Shown here one piece after another: positions 24,185 to 33,081 of a stretch of DNA of 38,019 bases. Within the stretch, counting starts at the first letter, position 1. Each line of letters starts with the position of its first letter. Origin of the DNA: JAZDLO01 sp043801935 (GTDB lineage: Bacteria > Actinomycetota > Thermoleophilia > RBG-16-64-13); contig JAZDLO010000060.1 of the NCBI GenBank assembly GCA_043801935.1, positions 1 through 38,019 of the forward strand. Direction: 5' to 3'. The notes under the pieces are model-generated. The model was not told the DNA's origin, did not search any database, and saw only the letters and a program-made list of their open reading frames with translations. The position numbers and the translations under genes were made by a program.

Positions 24185-25930
24185 TCAGCGGGCCGCCTCC
24201 CACAGCCGGCGCACACGGAGGGCGCACTCCGACTCGGGGACCTCCTCGCGCGCTCCTCCTGCCCGGGGCTCTACCTCGACCACACCATCGGCAGCTCTCT
24301 TGCCTACGGTGACCCGCACCGGACACCCGATCAACTCGGCGTCGGCGAACTTGAAGCCGGGACGTTGATCGCGATCGTCCCACAGCACCGCCCAGCCCTC
24401 AGCGGTAAGCCCCTCATGAAGCGCGCCTGCCACTTGCGTCTGCCCCGGGTCCTTCGCCTGCACTTGCACCAGATGCACATCGAACGGAGCGATGCTCTTG
24501 GGCCAGACGATGCCGCGCCCGTCGTTGCTCTGCTCGACAGCCGCGGCGGCGATGCGCGCCGGCCCGATGCCGTACGAGCCCATGACGATAGGGCGCTCCT
24601 GACCGGCCTCGTCGAGGATGGTGGCCCCGAGCGGCGCCGAATACTTGGTGCCCAGCTTGAAGATGTTGCCTACTTCGATCACCTGTTTCACGACCAGGGG
24701 CCGGCCACACTCCGGGCAGCCGTCGCCGGCCTCGGCCCGGCGCAGATCGGCATATTCCGGCTGGAAGTCGCGCCCCACCACGACGCCCACAAGGTGGGTA
24801 TGCGCTTTGTTGGCGCCCGCCGCGTACTCGCGCGGGCCCCCCAGCGCGTCGGGGCGCAGGTTCTCGTCGGCCACGACGCGCAAGGGCCGGCTCCCCGGCA
24901 GGCCCACAGGCCCCGCAAAACCCACCTCAGCGCCGGTGGCGCCCTTGACCTCCTCGGGATGCGCCGGGCGCACCTCCGCCATGAGATGACGGGCCAGCTT
25001 GTTCTCGTGCAGGCTGTGATCCCCTCGCACGAGCGCCAGTACCACCGCGTCTCCGGCGACATAGACCAGGGTCTTGATGAGTGAGGCTGGTGCGATGGCC
25101 AAGAAGGACGACACCTCCTCGATGGTGCGCTGCTCGGGCGTCGCCACCTCGCGGGGCGCCACGCCCGTGACCCCGCCCGCGCCGACAGAAAGCCCCTCCT
25201 CGGGAATGGGGGCCACCGACCGGGCCAGGTCGACGTTGGCCGAATACCCACACGCGTCACAGAGCGCCACGTGATCCTCGCCAGAGGGCGAGGGCGCCAT
25301 GTACTCGTGTGCCTGAGCCCCGCCCATGAACCCGCTATCGCTCTCCACCCGGTAGAACTCGATGCCGCAGCGACTGAAGATACGGTCGTAGGCGCCGATG
25401 TGCTTCTCGTAGCTCGACTCGAGACCAGCCCCGTCTGTGTCGAACGAGTAGGAGTCCTTCATCAGGAACTCGCGCACCCGCAGCACCCCGCCCTTGGGCC
25501 GCGGCTCGTCGCGGAACTTGAGTTGGATCTGGTACCAGATCTGAGGGAGGTCCCGATAGGAACGGAGCTCTCGAGAGGCCAACCAGGCGAAGACTTCCTC
25601 GTGGGTCATCGCCAGCACCATGTCCCGCCCGCCCCGGTCCTTGAGGCGGAACATCTCCTGCCCAATGGCGTCATAGCGGCCCGATGCCTGCCAGACATCG
25701 GCCGGGTGAATGGTGGGCATGGACAGCTCCAGCCCTCCGATGGCATCCATCTCTTCCCGGATGACCCGGCAGATGCGCTGCATGACCCGCCAGCCAAGAG
25801 GCAGCATTATGTAGATACCAGAGGCGAATTGGCGGACGAACCCGCCGCGGACCATCAGCTTGTGACTTATGGCCTCGGCGTCGGCCGGGTCTTCTTTGAC
25901 CGTGGGCATGAAAAGGGCTGTCGCCCGCAT
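24185..25930 (-). CDS. proS: Prolyl-tRNA synthetase (bacterial type with editing domain)
   Basis: Class II synthetase that charges tRNA-Pro. The 581 residues follow the long bacterial architecture: catalytic motifs in the N-terminal half (GIYIMLPLGWRVM; MTHEEVF; FRDEPRPKGGVLRVREFLMKDSYSF), an inserted YbaK-like editing domain (about 225-380; TIEEVSSFLAI.PASLIKTLVY), motif 3 (GSYGIGPARI) and the anticodon-binding domain. The open frame is longer, but ATG 25930 gives the usual start MRATALFMPTVKEDPADAE and follows GAGGAGGAG. It is the last gene of the rpsB operon, 67 bases after ispG. Confidence 0.96.
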   Translation of the reverse strand: MRATALFMPTVKEDPADAEAISHKLMVRGGFVRQFASGIYIMLPLGWRVMQRICRVIREEMDAIGGLELSMPTIHPADVWQASGRYDAIGQEMFRLKDRGGRDMVLAMTHEEVFAWLASRELRSYRDLPQIWYQIQLKFRDEPRPKGGVLRVREFLMKDSYSFDTDGAGLESSYEKHIGAYDRIFSRCGIEFYRVESDSGFMGGAQAHEYMAPSPSGEDHVALCDACGYSANVDLARSVAPIPEEGLSVGAGGVTGVAPREVATPEQRTIEEVSSFLAIAPASLIKTLVYVAGDAVVLALVRGDHSLHENKLARHLMAEVRPAHPEEVKGATGAEVGFAGPVGLPGSRPLRVVADENLRPDALGGPREYAAGANKAHTHLVGVVVGRDFQPEYADLRRAEAGDGCPECGRPLVVKQVIEVGNIFKLGTKYSAPLGATILDEAGQERPIVMGSYGIGPARIAAAAVEQSNDGRGIVWPKSIAPFDVHLVQVQAKDPGQTQVAGALHEGLTAEGWAVLWDDRDQRPGFKFADAELIGCPVRVTVGKRAADGVVEVEPRAGGAREEVPESECALRVRRLWEAAR

Positions 25931-25945
25931 CGGCTCCTCCTCGAA

Positions 25946-25985
25946 CGCTCGTGTGAGACGAGCGCGCGGTGCGAAAGCCGCGCGC
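25946..25985 (-). promoter_or_regulatory. Two overlapping perfect hairpins in the ispG-proS gap
   Basis: Upstream of proS, GCGCGCGG/CCGCGCGC (8 bp, 8-base loop; 25985-25962) and CGCTCGT/ACGAGCG (7 bp, 5-base loop; 25964-25946) follow each other and share three bases (25962-25964). Both are perfect and very GC-rich; the second ends just before the proS ribosome-binding site. They cannot both form completely. No T-box sequence features were seen. The function is unknown: attenuation, translational control or RNA processing are possible. Confidence 0.5.
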
Positions 25986-25997
25986 CGTGCAGACAGT

Positions 25998-27107
25998 CTA
26001 GCAGGCCCCGCCGACCGCACCGCCACCCGGTGAGCCGCCCCCCTCCTCAGGTCCGGCCTCCCGCTCCCTCGCGGCGATCTCCGCGAAGAGCGCGTCGACC
26101 AATCCTGCCTGGGAAACCTTCCTCACCGGCTTCCCGGCGGCGAAGACCACTCCCTCACCCTCTCCCCCGGCGATCCCGAAGTCGGCCTTTCGCGCCTCAC
26201 CCGGCCCGTTCACGACGCACCCCATCACGGCCACCTCGAGATCCATCCCCGAGCGCTCCAGGCGCTGCTCCACCTCCAAGGCCAGCGGCTCCAGATCGAT
26301 GCGTGTCCGCCCGCATGTCGGGCAGGAGATGACCCGAGGTCCTCGAGGCGCCAACTCGAGCGTGCGCAAGATCTCAAGAGCCACCCGGACCTCCTCTACC
26401 GGATCACCGGTGAGCGACACCCGGATGGTGTCACCCACCCCTTCGGCCAGGAGCACTCCGAGAGCCACCGCACTGCGGATAGATCCCGCCCAGCGCGTGC
26501 CCGCCTCTGTGACCCCTAGGTGGAGCGGGTAAGGGACGCGCTTTGCCAGCAGCCGGTTGGCGGCGATGGTGACGAGAGAGGAGGAAGATTTCGCCGAGAC
26601 CTTGATCTCACGGAAGTCAAGCTCCTCCAGGAGAGCGCAAGAGCGCAGGGCCGATTCCACCAGAGCACCCGCCGGATCACTCTCCTCCATAGCCCGTAGA
26701 TCGCGCTCCAACGAACCGCTGTTGATCCCCACCCGGATGACCGCCCCGTGCTCTCGTGCAGCCTCCGCTACCTGTCGCACCTCCTCCCGGCCTCCGATGT
26801 TCCCAGGATTGATGCGTACCCCGGCCGCACCTGCCTGCATGGACGCCACAGCCAGGCGATGATCGAAGTGTACGTCGGCAATGAGAGGCACGGGGGACTC
26901 GGCCACCAGTACCCGCAGCGCCTCGGCGCTGGTGGGGTCGGGAACGGCCACCCGCACCAGCCCCGCCCCCGCCGTCACCAGAGCGCGGATCTGACCCAGG
27001 GTGGCGTCGACATCGTCCGTGCGGGTGTTGGTCATGGACTGGACGACCACGGGAGCGCCGCCCCCGATGGGCACGCCACCCACCATCACTCGGCGCTCAC
27101 TGGACAT
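25998..27107 (-). CDS. ispG: 4-hydroxy-3-methylbut-2-en-1-yl diphosphate synthase (IspG/GcpE)
   Basis: [4Fe-4S] enzyme of the MEP isoprenoid pathway. The 369 residues include the TIM-barrel half (PVVVQSMTNT; ADVHFDHRLA; RINPGNIG) and the cluster-binding half with Cys262, Cys265, Cys297 and the fourth ligand Glu304 in the GCVVNGPGEA motif. All ligands are intact. The C-terminus ends in a Gly-rich tail finishing GGAC. ATG 27107 is preceded by AGGAG and lies 15 bases after rseP. With dxr two genes upstream, it supplies isoprenoids that UppS would consume. Confidence 0.97.
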   Translation of the reverse strand: MSSERRVMVGGVPIGGGAPVVVQSMTNTRTDDVDATLGQIRALVTAGAGLVRVAVPDPTSAEALRVLVAESPVPLIADVHFDHRLAVASMQAGAAGVRINPGNIGGREEVRQVAEAAREHGAVIRVGINSGSLERDLRAMEESDPAGALVESALRSCALLEELDFREIKVSAKSSSSLVTIAANRLLAKRVPYPLHLGVTEAGTRWAGSIRSAVALGVLLAEGVGDTIRVSLTGDPVEEVRVALEILRTLELAPRGPRVISCPTCGRTRIDLEPLALEVEQRLERSGMDLEVAVMGCVVNGPGEARKADFGIAGGEGEGVVFAAGKPVRKVSQAGLVDALFAEIAAREREAGPEEGGGSPGGGAVGGAC

Positions 27108-27122
27108 CCCGAACTCCTGCGC

Positions 27123-28277
27123 CTATCCGCCGAAGATGCGGCCGACGTCGTTAGAGGTGGCCACGATGAACAGAAGGACGAACAGGGCGAAGCCCACCAT
27201 GGAGACCCGCTCGAACGCCTTTAGCGACAGACTGCGTCCTCGAATGCGCTCGATTATGCTGAAGAGCACGTGGCCGCCGTCGAGCGGCAGCAAGGGCAAC
27301 ATGTTGAGAATGGCCAGATTGACGCTGATGAGGGCGAGTAGCATCAGATAGTAGCCGCCCTGCACTGCCTCGGTGGACAGTTGGATTATGCCCACCGGCC
27401 CGGCCAACCCCTGGGAGCCGGTGACCGGCACCTGGCCGGTGAACATCATGCCGACGCCTTTGAAGATCAGGAGCACCATGCTCCCCGTGGTCTTTCCCGC
27501 GTAGCCGAAGGCGCTCAGCACTCCTAGGTCTCTGTGTTCAGCGGTCGGCTGCACGCCCAGATAGCCGGTGCCATCCTCTCGTTCCTGGATGTCCGCGACC
27601 AGATCCACCGACGTTCCGCCGCGCTCGACCACAAGGGAGACGCTTTGGCCTGGGTGCGTGAGGATCTGGGTCCGCAGGTCTTCCCAACTCCCGGTCGACC
27701 CCCCGTCGAAGCTAACGATGCGGTCCCCCGGCTGGACACCGGCGGCGGCGGCCGGCGTCCCGGCCTCGACCTTTTCGACGACCATGCTGGTGATGTTCTG
27801 CCCCTGAGAGAGCCCCACTGCGTAGATAAGCAAGAAGGCCACCACCATGTTCATGGTCACGCCGGCGACGATGAAGAGTAGTTTGTGCCAGAACGGGTGC
27901 GCGTAGTAGCGACCGGTGAGCGGCGTTGCGGCGATCTCATCGGCGGTCAGCGCCCGGGGGCCGGCCAGACGATCTTCCGGGTCCTGGGCCCGGCGGACCG
28001 CCTGAGTGTGTTCTTCCTCCCGGGCTTCTGCGACCCGGGCCTCGAACTCTTCTTTATGCATTCCCGTCACCCGCACATATCCACCCAGAGGAAGTACGGA
28101 GATACCGTAGACCGTCGCTCCCACACGCCGACTCACAAGGTACCGGCCGAAGCCTATGCTGAACTCCTCTACCCGCATACCGACAGCTTTGGCCACGATG
28201 AAGTGGCCGAACTCGTGCGCCAGTATCAAGAAACCCAGCCCCACGATGGCGATTATGATCCCGACTACGCTAAACAC
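27123..28277 (-). CDS. rseP: Site-2 intramembrane metalloprotease (RseP/RasP)
   Basis: Cleaves membrane-embedded substrates such as anti-sigma factors and remnant signal peptides. The 384-residue protein has an N-terminal transmembrane helix with the zinc motif HEFGH (21-25), a cytoplasmic insert (about 60-125), a second helix (about 132-155), one PDZ domain (about 160-245) and C-terminal helices with the LDGGH motif (332-336), whose Asp333 is the third metal ligand. The GTG start at 28277 lies 6 bases after dxr. One PDZ domain instead of two is the usual Gram-positive layout. Confidence 0.96.
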   Translation of the reverse strand: MFSVVGIIIAIVGLGFLILAHEFGHFIVAKAVGMRVEEFSIGFGRYLVSRRVGATVYGISVLPLGGYVRVTGMHKEEFEARVAEAREEEHTQAVRRAQDPEDRLAGPRALTADEIAATPLTGRYYAHPFWHKLLFIVAGVTMNMVVAFLLIYAVGLSQGQNITSMVVEKVEAGTPAAAAGVQPGDRIVSFDGGSTGSWEDLRTQILTHPGQSVSLVVERGGTSVDLVADIQEREDGTGYLGVQPTAEHRDLGVLSAFGYAGKTTGSMVLLIFKGVGMMFTGQVPVTGSQGLAGPVGIIQLSTEAVQGGYYLMLLALISVNLAILNMLPLLPLDGGHVLFSIIERIRGRSLSLKAFERVSMVGFALFVLLFIVATSNDVGRIFGG

Positions 28278-28283
28278 TACGGT

Positions 28284-29444
28284 TCAACTCCCTTTAGACA
28301 GACTCACGCAGGCCTCCTCAGCTTTGCGCCTTGCCCACTCATCGACGGCTACCACCTCTTCGAACGTTCCCAATGAGCCTGCGACACTCTGTTCCGATAC
28401 CTGCTTCACTACCTGGCATATACCCAGGAAGGGCAGAAGGCCATCCAAGAAGGCGTGCACCGCCACTTCGTTGGCCGCGTTCAGTGCGCAGGCCGCAGCA
28501 TCGCCCCGAGCCCCTGCCTCCCGCGCGAGCCGGATCGCAGGGAAGGTCTCTTCATCCGGCCCAGCAAACTCCAGCGACAACCCTCTTGAGAGGTCGAGAG
28601 GTCGCACATCCACCGGCGCCCGTTCGGGGTAATGGAGCGCGTAGGCTATAGGCACCCGCATGTCGGCCACGCCCAAATGGGCGAGCAGCGCTCCGTCGAC
28701 CAGACGAGCCAGCGCGTGCACCACCGACTGCGGATGGACTACCACTTCGATGCGGTCGTAAGGCAGGTCGAACAGATGATGGGCTTCGACGACCTCCAGC
28801 CCTTTGTTCATGAGGGTGGCGGAGTCTACCGTGATCTTGTTCCCCATAGACCAGGTGGGATGAGCCAGGGCCTGTTCCCGGGTGATCGTGGCCAGATCGG
28901 GCGTCGTCCTACCCCGGAACGGCCCTCCTGACGCCGTTATCACAAGCGACTCGATCGCTCCTCTTCCGGCCGCAGCGACCAACTGGAAGAGAGCGGAGTG
29001 CTCGGAGTCGACCGGCACGATAGTGATGCCCTGGCGCCCGGCGAGGCCGGTGACCAGCGAGCCTGCGCAGACCAGGCTCTCTTTGTTGGCCAAGGCCAAG
29101 GCCCGGCCGCTCTCCAAAGCGGCCAGCGTGGACTCGAGCCCGGCGAAACCCACGATGGCGTTCAGGACCAGGTCGGCTCGCACCTCGCGGACCAGGCAAG
29201 CAGCCCCACCGGGCCCGGCGCGCACGTTCAGCTCCGGGTAAAGACTCCGGGACACGGTCGCCGCCGCTCGCTCGTCGGCGACGGCCAGGTCGCGCACCCC
29301 CAGCGACACCGCTTGCTCGAGCAGCAACGCCACGTTTCGAGCACAGGACAGGCCCACCACCGTCAGATCGCGGCTCGCGGCCACCACCTGCAGGGCCTGC
29401 ACTCCGATCGAGCCGGTCGCCCCAAGGATGATGACCCGCTTCAT
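28284..29444 (-). CDS. dxr: 1-deoxy-D-xylulose-5-phosphate reductoisomerase
   Basis: First committed MEP-pathway enzyme; makes 2-C-methyl-D-erythritol 4-phosphate with NADPH. The 386 residues show the NADPH motif GATGSIG (8-14), the ALANKESLV segment, metal-binding PVDSEHSALFQ, the ASGGPFRG loop and the HPTWSMGNKITVDSATLMNKG stretch near 225. ATG 29444 overlaps the cdsA stop as ATGA. It is coded next to cdsA and rseP, a very common arrangement. Confidence 0.98.
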   Translation of the reverse strand: MKRVIILGATGSIGVQALQVVAASRDLTVVGLSCARNVALLLEQAVSLGVRDLAVADERAAATVSRSLYPELNVRAGPGGAACLVREVRADLVLNAIVGFAGLESTLAALESGRALALANKESLVCAGSLVTGLAGRQGITIVPVDSEHSALFQLVAAAGRGAIESLVITASGGPFRGRTTPDLATITREQALAHPTWSMGNKITVDSATLMNKGLEVVEAHHLFDLPYDRIEVVVHPQSVVHALARLVDGALLAHLGVADMRVPIAYALHYPERAPVDVRPLDLSRGLSLEFAGPDEETFPAIRLAREAGARGDAAACALNAANEVAVHAFLDGLLPFLGICQVVKQVSEQSVAGSLGTFEEVVAVDEWARRKAEEACVSLSKGS

Positions 29445-30238
29445 GTCACCAGATCCCCGAGCAGCACGACCGCCGCCCAGTAGGCTACGAACCCGGCAAA
29501 AAGAATGGAGTCGAAGCGATCAAGGATGCCGCCGTGACCCAGAAGGAGCTTGCCTGAGTCTTTGACCCGGAAGTCCCGCTTGAAAGCCGACTCGAACAGG
29601 TCGCCCCATTGACCGACGACGCCGATGATGAGCCCCAGGAGGATCGCCTCCCGGGCCGGAAGCCACGGCGAGTAGATCTTCACTATCAAAGCTGCCACTA
29701 TCGCCCCCACCAGCCCACCCAGGGCACCCTCGATCGATTTCTTGGGCGATATCCGCGGGGCCATGCGGTGCCGGCCGAAAGCCCTGCCGACGAAATAGGC
29801 GAACGTGTCGCTGAGCATGGTACAGGCCAGCACCAGGATGGTAAGAGCCATGCCGTGGGTGAGTTCCCTCAGCAGCAGCACGTAGGCGAACCCAGCGGCC
29901 ACCCACAAAGCACCGAAGCCGGTGACCGCCATACGCCCCACGAGGTGGGCGCCCAACTCCCCGAACATGGACCAGAAGAAACTGAGTATGACCAGCGCTG
30001 CCAGGCCGGCCAGAAACCCCGATACTCCCCCGAAGAAGGCCCCGGCGACAACGGCCAGGCCTGCCAGGTACCCGACCAACAGGTTAGGTCGGTACGGTCT
30101 GAGAAGGGTGTAGTACTCATGCAGGCCGAGCACCGACAGAAGCAGCGCCAGACCGAAGAGGAAGTAGCCGCCCAGGATGACCGCCGCCAGTCCGATGGGG
30201 ATGCCGACGACGGCCACGAGCAGGCGGGACCTAAGCAC
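29441..30238 (-). CDS. cdsA: Phosphatidate cytidylyltransferase
   Basis: Makes CDP-diacylglycerol from phosphatidate and CTP for phospholipid synthesis. An integral membrane protein of about 265 residues with roughly seven to eight hydrophobic helices. The C-terminal CDS signature is complete (SAFKRDFRVKDSGK followed by LLLGHGGILDR). The start is GTG 30238, preceded by GAGGA at the right distance and overlapping the uppS stop by 8 bases. A TTG at 30259 would extend it by seven residues but lies in a strong hairpin. It overlaps dxr by 4 bases. Confidence 0.95.
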   Translation of the reverse strand: MLRSRLLVAVVGIPIGLAAVILGGYFLFGLALLLSVLGLHEYYTLLRPYRPNLLVGYLAGLAVVAGAFFGGVSGFLAGLAALVILSFFWSMFGELGAHLVGRMAVTGFGALWVAAGFAYVLLLRELTHGMALTILVLACTMLSDTFAYFVGRAFGRHRMAPRISPKKSIEGALGGLVGAIVAALIVKIYSPWLPAREAILLGLIIGVVGQWGDLFESAFKRDFRVKDSGKLLLGHGGILDRFDSILFAGFVAYWAAVVLLGDLVT

Positions 30239-31013
30239 GAGCGTCCTCGCGAGCGCCAAAACGGCGCTCGCGCCCCGCGTAGTCCCTGAGCGCGCGCAGG
30301 AACTCCTCTTCGTCGAAGTCGGGCCATAACCGCTCGGAGAAGAACAATTCCGAGTACGCCGATTGCCAGAGCAGGAAGTTCGACAGCCGCCTCTCGCCGG
30401 AAGTGCGGATCAGCAGATCGGGGTCGCGCATGAAGGGTGAGTACAGATGGGCCGCGATGTCATCCTCGGTCATGAGCTTCGGCTCGATGCCGGTGGCCGC
30501 GGCCCGGCGCACCGCGTCGGCTATCTCCCGGCGCCCTCCGTAGTTGAAGGCTATGAAGAGCGTCATCCGCCGGTTGTCGACGGTCAGGGTCTCAGCCCAC
30601 TCCATCTTCGCCCGCAAGGCCGCACTCAACTCATCCCGACGGCCGAGGAAGACCACCCGGCAGTCGTTTGCATGCAGGGTAGGGACCTCGCTGTCGATCA
30701 TCTCCCCGTGTAACCGCATCAGGCCTTCGACTTCATCCGCCGGCCGGTTCCAGTTCTCTGTGGAGAAGGAGTACAGGGTGAGCTGGCCGATCCCGGCGTC
30801 GCGAGCCGCTTCGATCACCCGGCGGACGGCCTGCGTCCCCGCTCTATGGCCGGCGATGACCGGAAGATGGCGACGACGAGCCCAACGGCCGTTGCCGTCC
30901 ATGATGATGGCCACATGGAAAGGGACCCTACCCTCCGGTCCGGCCTCGGTCCGGTCGGAGGCGTCCTTCCGGCTGCGGCCCCAAAGAGCAATGAGCCAGT
31001 CCCGTACGCCCAC
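30231..31013 (-). CDS. uppS: Isoprenyl transferase (undecaprenyl diphosphate synthase)
   Basis: Cis-prenyltransferase that builds the lipid carrier of cell-wall synthesis. The 260 residues include IMDGNGRWA with catalytic Asp39, the YSFSTENW.R motif, FNYGGR, DLLIRTSGE and the region with LLWQSAYSE. It has an N-terminal extension of about 30 residues before the core. GTG 31013 begins one base after the frr stop. It is followed closely by cdsA, with which it overlaps. Confidence 0.96.
   Translation of the reverse strand: MGVRDWLIALWGRSRKDASDRTEAGPEGRVPFHVAIIMDGNGRWARRRHLPVIAGHRAGTQAVRRVIEAARDAGIGQLTLYSFSTENWNRPADEVEGLMRLHGEMIDSEVPTLHANDCRVVFLGRRDELSAALRAKMEWAETLTVDNRRMTLFIAFNYGGRREIADAVRRAAATGIEPKLMTEDDIAAHLYSPFMRDPDLLIRTSGERRLSNFLLWQSAYSELFFSERLWPDFDEEEFLRALRDYAGRERRFGAREDARA
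30248..30272 (-). promoter_or_regulatory. 10-bp hairpin just upstream of the cdsA ribosome-binding site
   Basis: A perfect 10-bp stem, CGCGAGCGCC with GGCGCTCGCG, and a 5-base loop (GTTTT on the transcript) lies in the last codons of uppS, ending a few bases before the GAGGA that precedes cdsA GTG 30238. It encodes ordinary UppS residues, so the perfect pairing is not forced by the protein. It could modulate cdsA translation or mark an mRNA processing site (inference). Confidence 0.5.
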
Positions 31014-31014
31014 G

Positions 31015-31572
31015 TCAGATCTCGAGAATCTCCTCTTCCTTATGGTGGAGTAGGTGGTTGATCTTCTCGACGAAGCTGTCGGTCAGCTTCTGGACCTCTT
31101 CTTCGGCACGATGCTCCTCGTCTTCCGAGATCTCCCCTTCTTTCTTCAGGTCCTTGAGATCTTGGATGACGTCCCGGCGAACGTTGCGGATGGCGATGCG
31201 GCTATCCTCGGCCATGTTCTTGACCAGCTTTACCAAGTCCTTACGTCGCTCCGCCGTGAGGGCGGGGATGTTGAGCCTGATGATCGCGCCGTCGGCATTC
31301 GGAGTGAGGGCCAGATCTGACTCCTGTATGGCCCGCACGACCGCATTCACGGCGCCTTTGTCATAGACGGTGATGGAGATCGTCCGCGGATCGGGCGTCG
31401 CCAAGTTGGCCAGCTGTTTGAGCGGTGTCTTGGCGCCGTAGTAGTCTACGTGCAGCCGGTCCAGGAGCCCCGTGGAGGCCCGCCCGGTACGCACCGTGTT
31501 GAACTCGCCCCCCAGGGCGTCCAAGGTACTTTCCATGCGTCTCTTGCCATCAGCGATCAGTTCGCGGATCAT
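31015..31572 (-). CDS. frr: Ribosome recycling factor
   Basis: Splits post-termination ribosomes with EF-G. The 185-residue product has the family length and features: the N-terminal helix MESTLDALGGEFNTVRTGRAS, the D/Y beta domain (LDRLHVDYYG..TPL.QLA) and the C-terminal helices with TAERRKDLVKLVK. The open frame extends upstream into pyrH, but ATG 31572 overlaps the pyrH stop as ATGA and follows GGGGGAGGC. Confidence 0.98.
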   Translation of the reverse strand: MIRELIADGKRRMESTLDALGGEFNTVRTGRASTGLLDRLHVDYYGAKTPLKQLANLATPDPRTISITVYDKGAVNAVVRAIQESDLALTPNADGAIIRLNIPALTAERRKDLVKLVKNMAEDSRIAIRNVRRDVIQDLKDLKKEGEISEDEEHRAEEEVQKLTDSFVEKINHLLHHKEEEILEI

Positions 31573-32309
31573 GCCTCCCCCCTCTCGTCGGTCGTCACGA
31601 TGGTACCTACTCGTTCGCCCTGGAGCACCCGGCGGATGTTGTGAGGCACGCCCATGTTGAACACCATGATGGGCAGCCGGTTGTCCATACAAAGCGACAG
31701 GGCGGTGGAGTCCATGACCCTGAGGCCCCGTTCCAGCGCTTCGCGATGCGTGATGTGCTCGATGAGTTTGGCAGCCGGCTCGATCTCGGGATCGGCGTCG
31801 TACACCCCGTCGAACTTCTTCTTGGCCATCAGGAGGCACTCGGCCCCGATCTCCAGCGCTCGCAGGGCAGCGGCGGTGTCGGTACTGAAGTACGGATTAC
31901 CGGTGCCCGCGGCGAAGATCACGACCCGGCCCTTCTCCAGATGCCGGATCGCCCGCCCCCTGATGTACGGCTCGCAGATCTCCTGCATGTGGATCGCCGA
32001 CTGGACCCGTGAATCGGTGGCCAGTTTGCGGAGCGCGTCCTGCAGGGCCATGGCGTTCATCACCGTGGCCAGCATGCCCATGTAGTCGGCTGTAGCCCGG
32101 TCTATTCCCTGGGCTGCTCCTGACACGCCCCGGAAGATGTTACCGCCGCCCACCACCACAGCCAGCTCGGTGCCGCCGGCTACCACGTGGCTCACCTCTT
32201 GCGCGACGGCGCGCAGCCGCTCCGGATCAATACCGTACTTCAGGTCCCCCATGAGGGCTTCGCCGCTAAGCTTGAGCAGAACCCTCTTGTACACCAGTTG
32301 CCGGCTCAT
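31569..32309 (-). CDS. pyrH: Uridylate kinase
   Basis: Hexameric bacterial UMP kinase of the amino-acid kinase fold, controlling UDP/UTP supply. The 246 residues show the start LLKLSGEAL, VVGGGNIFRG, the DYMGMLATVMNA substrate-binding helix, GTGNPYFSTDTAA and KFDGVYDADP. ATG 32309 follows AAGGAG. It is 72 bases after tsf and overlaps frr, the standard tsf-pyrH-frr order. Confidence 0.98.
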   Translation of the reverse strand: MSRQLVYKRVLLKLSGEALMGDLKYGIDPERLRAVAQEVSHVVAGGTELAVVVGGGNIFRGVSGAAQGIDRATADYMGMLATVMNAMALQDALRKLATDSRVQSAIHMQEICEPYIRGRAIRHLEKGRVVIFAAGTGNPYFSTDTAAALRALEIGAECLLMAKKKFDGVYDADPEIEPAAKLIEHITHREALERGLRVMDSTALSLCMDNRLPIMVFNMGVPHNIRRVLQGERVGTIVTTDERGEA

Positions 32310-32381
32310 ATCTCCTTGCTCCGGACTTGCCTCTCGGCGCAGACCACGCCTTGAGGGACGTTGGACGGGAAAACCGCGCCC

Positions 32382-32984
32382 TTAGGCCACCTCATCGCCC
32401 ACGCGGAAGCGCGCGAACCTTCTGATCTCGATGTTCTCGCCGATCTTGCCTATCAATTCGCGGCGGAGGTCCTCGATGGTCTTCTCCGGCTCTTTCACGA
32501 ACGGCTGTTCGAGCAGCACCACTTCCGAGAACCATTTGTTAAGTTTGCCCTCGGCGATCTTCTGGATCACGGCTTCGGGCTTGCCCGACTGCTTGGCCTG
32601 AGCCGAGTAGATCTCGACCTCGACAGCTTTGGTTTCCTCGGGGATGTCCTCACGACCGACCCACGCCGGACTGGCAGCGGCGATATGCATCGCCACGTCG
32701 TGCACAAAAACCTTGAAATCATCATTGCGCGCCACGAAGTCCGTCTCGCAGTTGACCTCGATCAAGACCCCCACCTTGGCCCCGGGGTGGATATAGCAGT
32801 CGATCATACCCTCGTTGGTAGCCCGAGAAGACTTCTTGTCGGCCGTCGCCATCCCTTTCTTGCGAAGTATCTTGATGGCCTCCTCGAAGTCCCCCTCCGC
32901 TTCGGTGAGGGCCATCTTGCAGTCCATAATGCCGGCACTGCAGGCATCGCGCAGTTGCTTCACTAGAGCCGCGTCAACACTCAT
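32382..32984 (-). CDS. tsf: Elongation factor Ts (short form)
   Basis: Nucleotide exchange factor for EF-Tu. At 200 residues it is the short form found in Thermus and several other Gram-positive or deep lineages, compared with about 283 in E. coli. The UBA-like N-terminal domain (1-55; AGIMDCKMAL.EA.GD...A...L) and the TDFVAR motif (81-86) are intact, followed by one core domain and a C-terminal helix. ATG 32984 follows GGAGG. It lies 97 bases after rpsB. Confidence 0.98.
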   Translation of the reverse strand: MSVDAALVKQLRDACSAGIMDCKMALTEAEGDFEEAIKILRKKGMATADKKSSRATNEGMIDCYIHPGAKVGVLIEVNCETDFVARNDDFKVFVHDVAMHIAAASPAWVGREDIPEETKAVEVEIYSAQAKQSGKPEAVIQKIAEGKLNKWFSEVVLLEQPFVKEPEKTIEDLRRELIGKIGENIEIRRFARFRVGDEVA

Positions 32985-33027
32985 TTCTAGCCTCCGTCGA
33001 AACTACGATTACAAATCACACAGTCTG

Positions 33028-33042
33028 GGGCCGTAAGGGCCC
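33028..33042 (-). promoter_or_regulatory. GC-rich hairpin between rpsB and tsf
   Basis: GGGCC/GGCCC with a 5-base loop in the 97-base rpsB-tsf gap, 44 bases before the tsf start. There is no T-run after it. It could be a partial attenuator or a stability element that sets the S2:EF-Ts ratio (inference). An identical stem with another 5-base loop occurs after whiG at 34441-34455. Confidence 0.35.
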
Positions 33043-33081
33043 GCGGCGACCGCCCGTCACAGAGCGCTCACGGACGCCGGC

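Noticed and set aside
25931..25997. T-box leader for proS
   Set aside because: No T-box sequence (TGGNACCGCG-like) and the gap is too short for a T-box.
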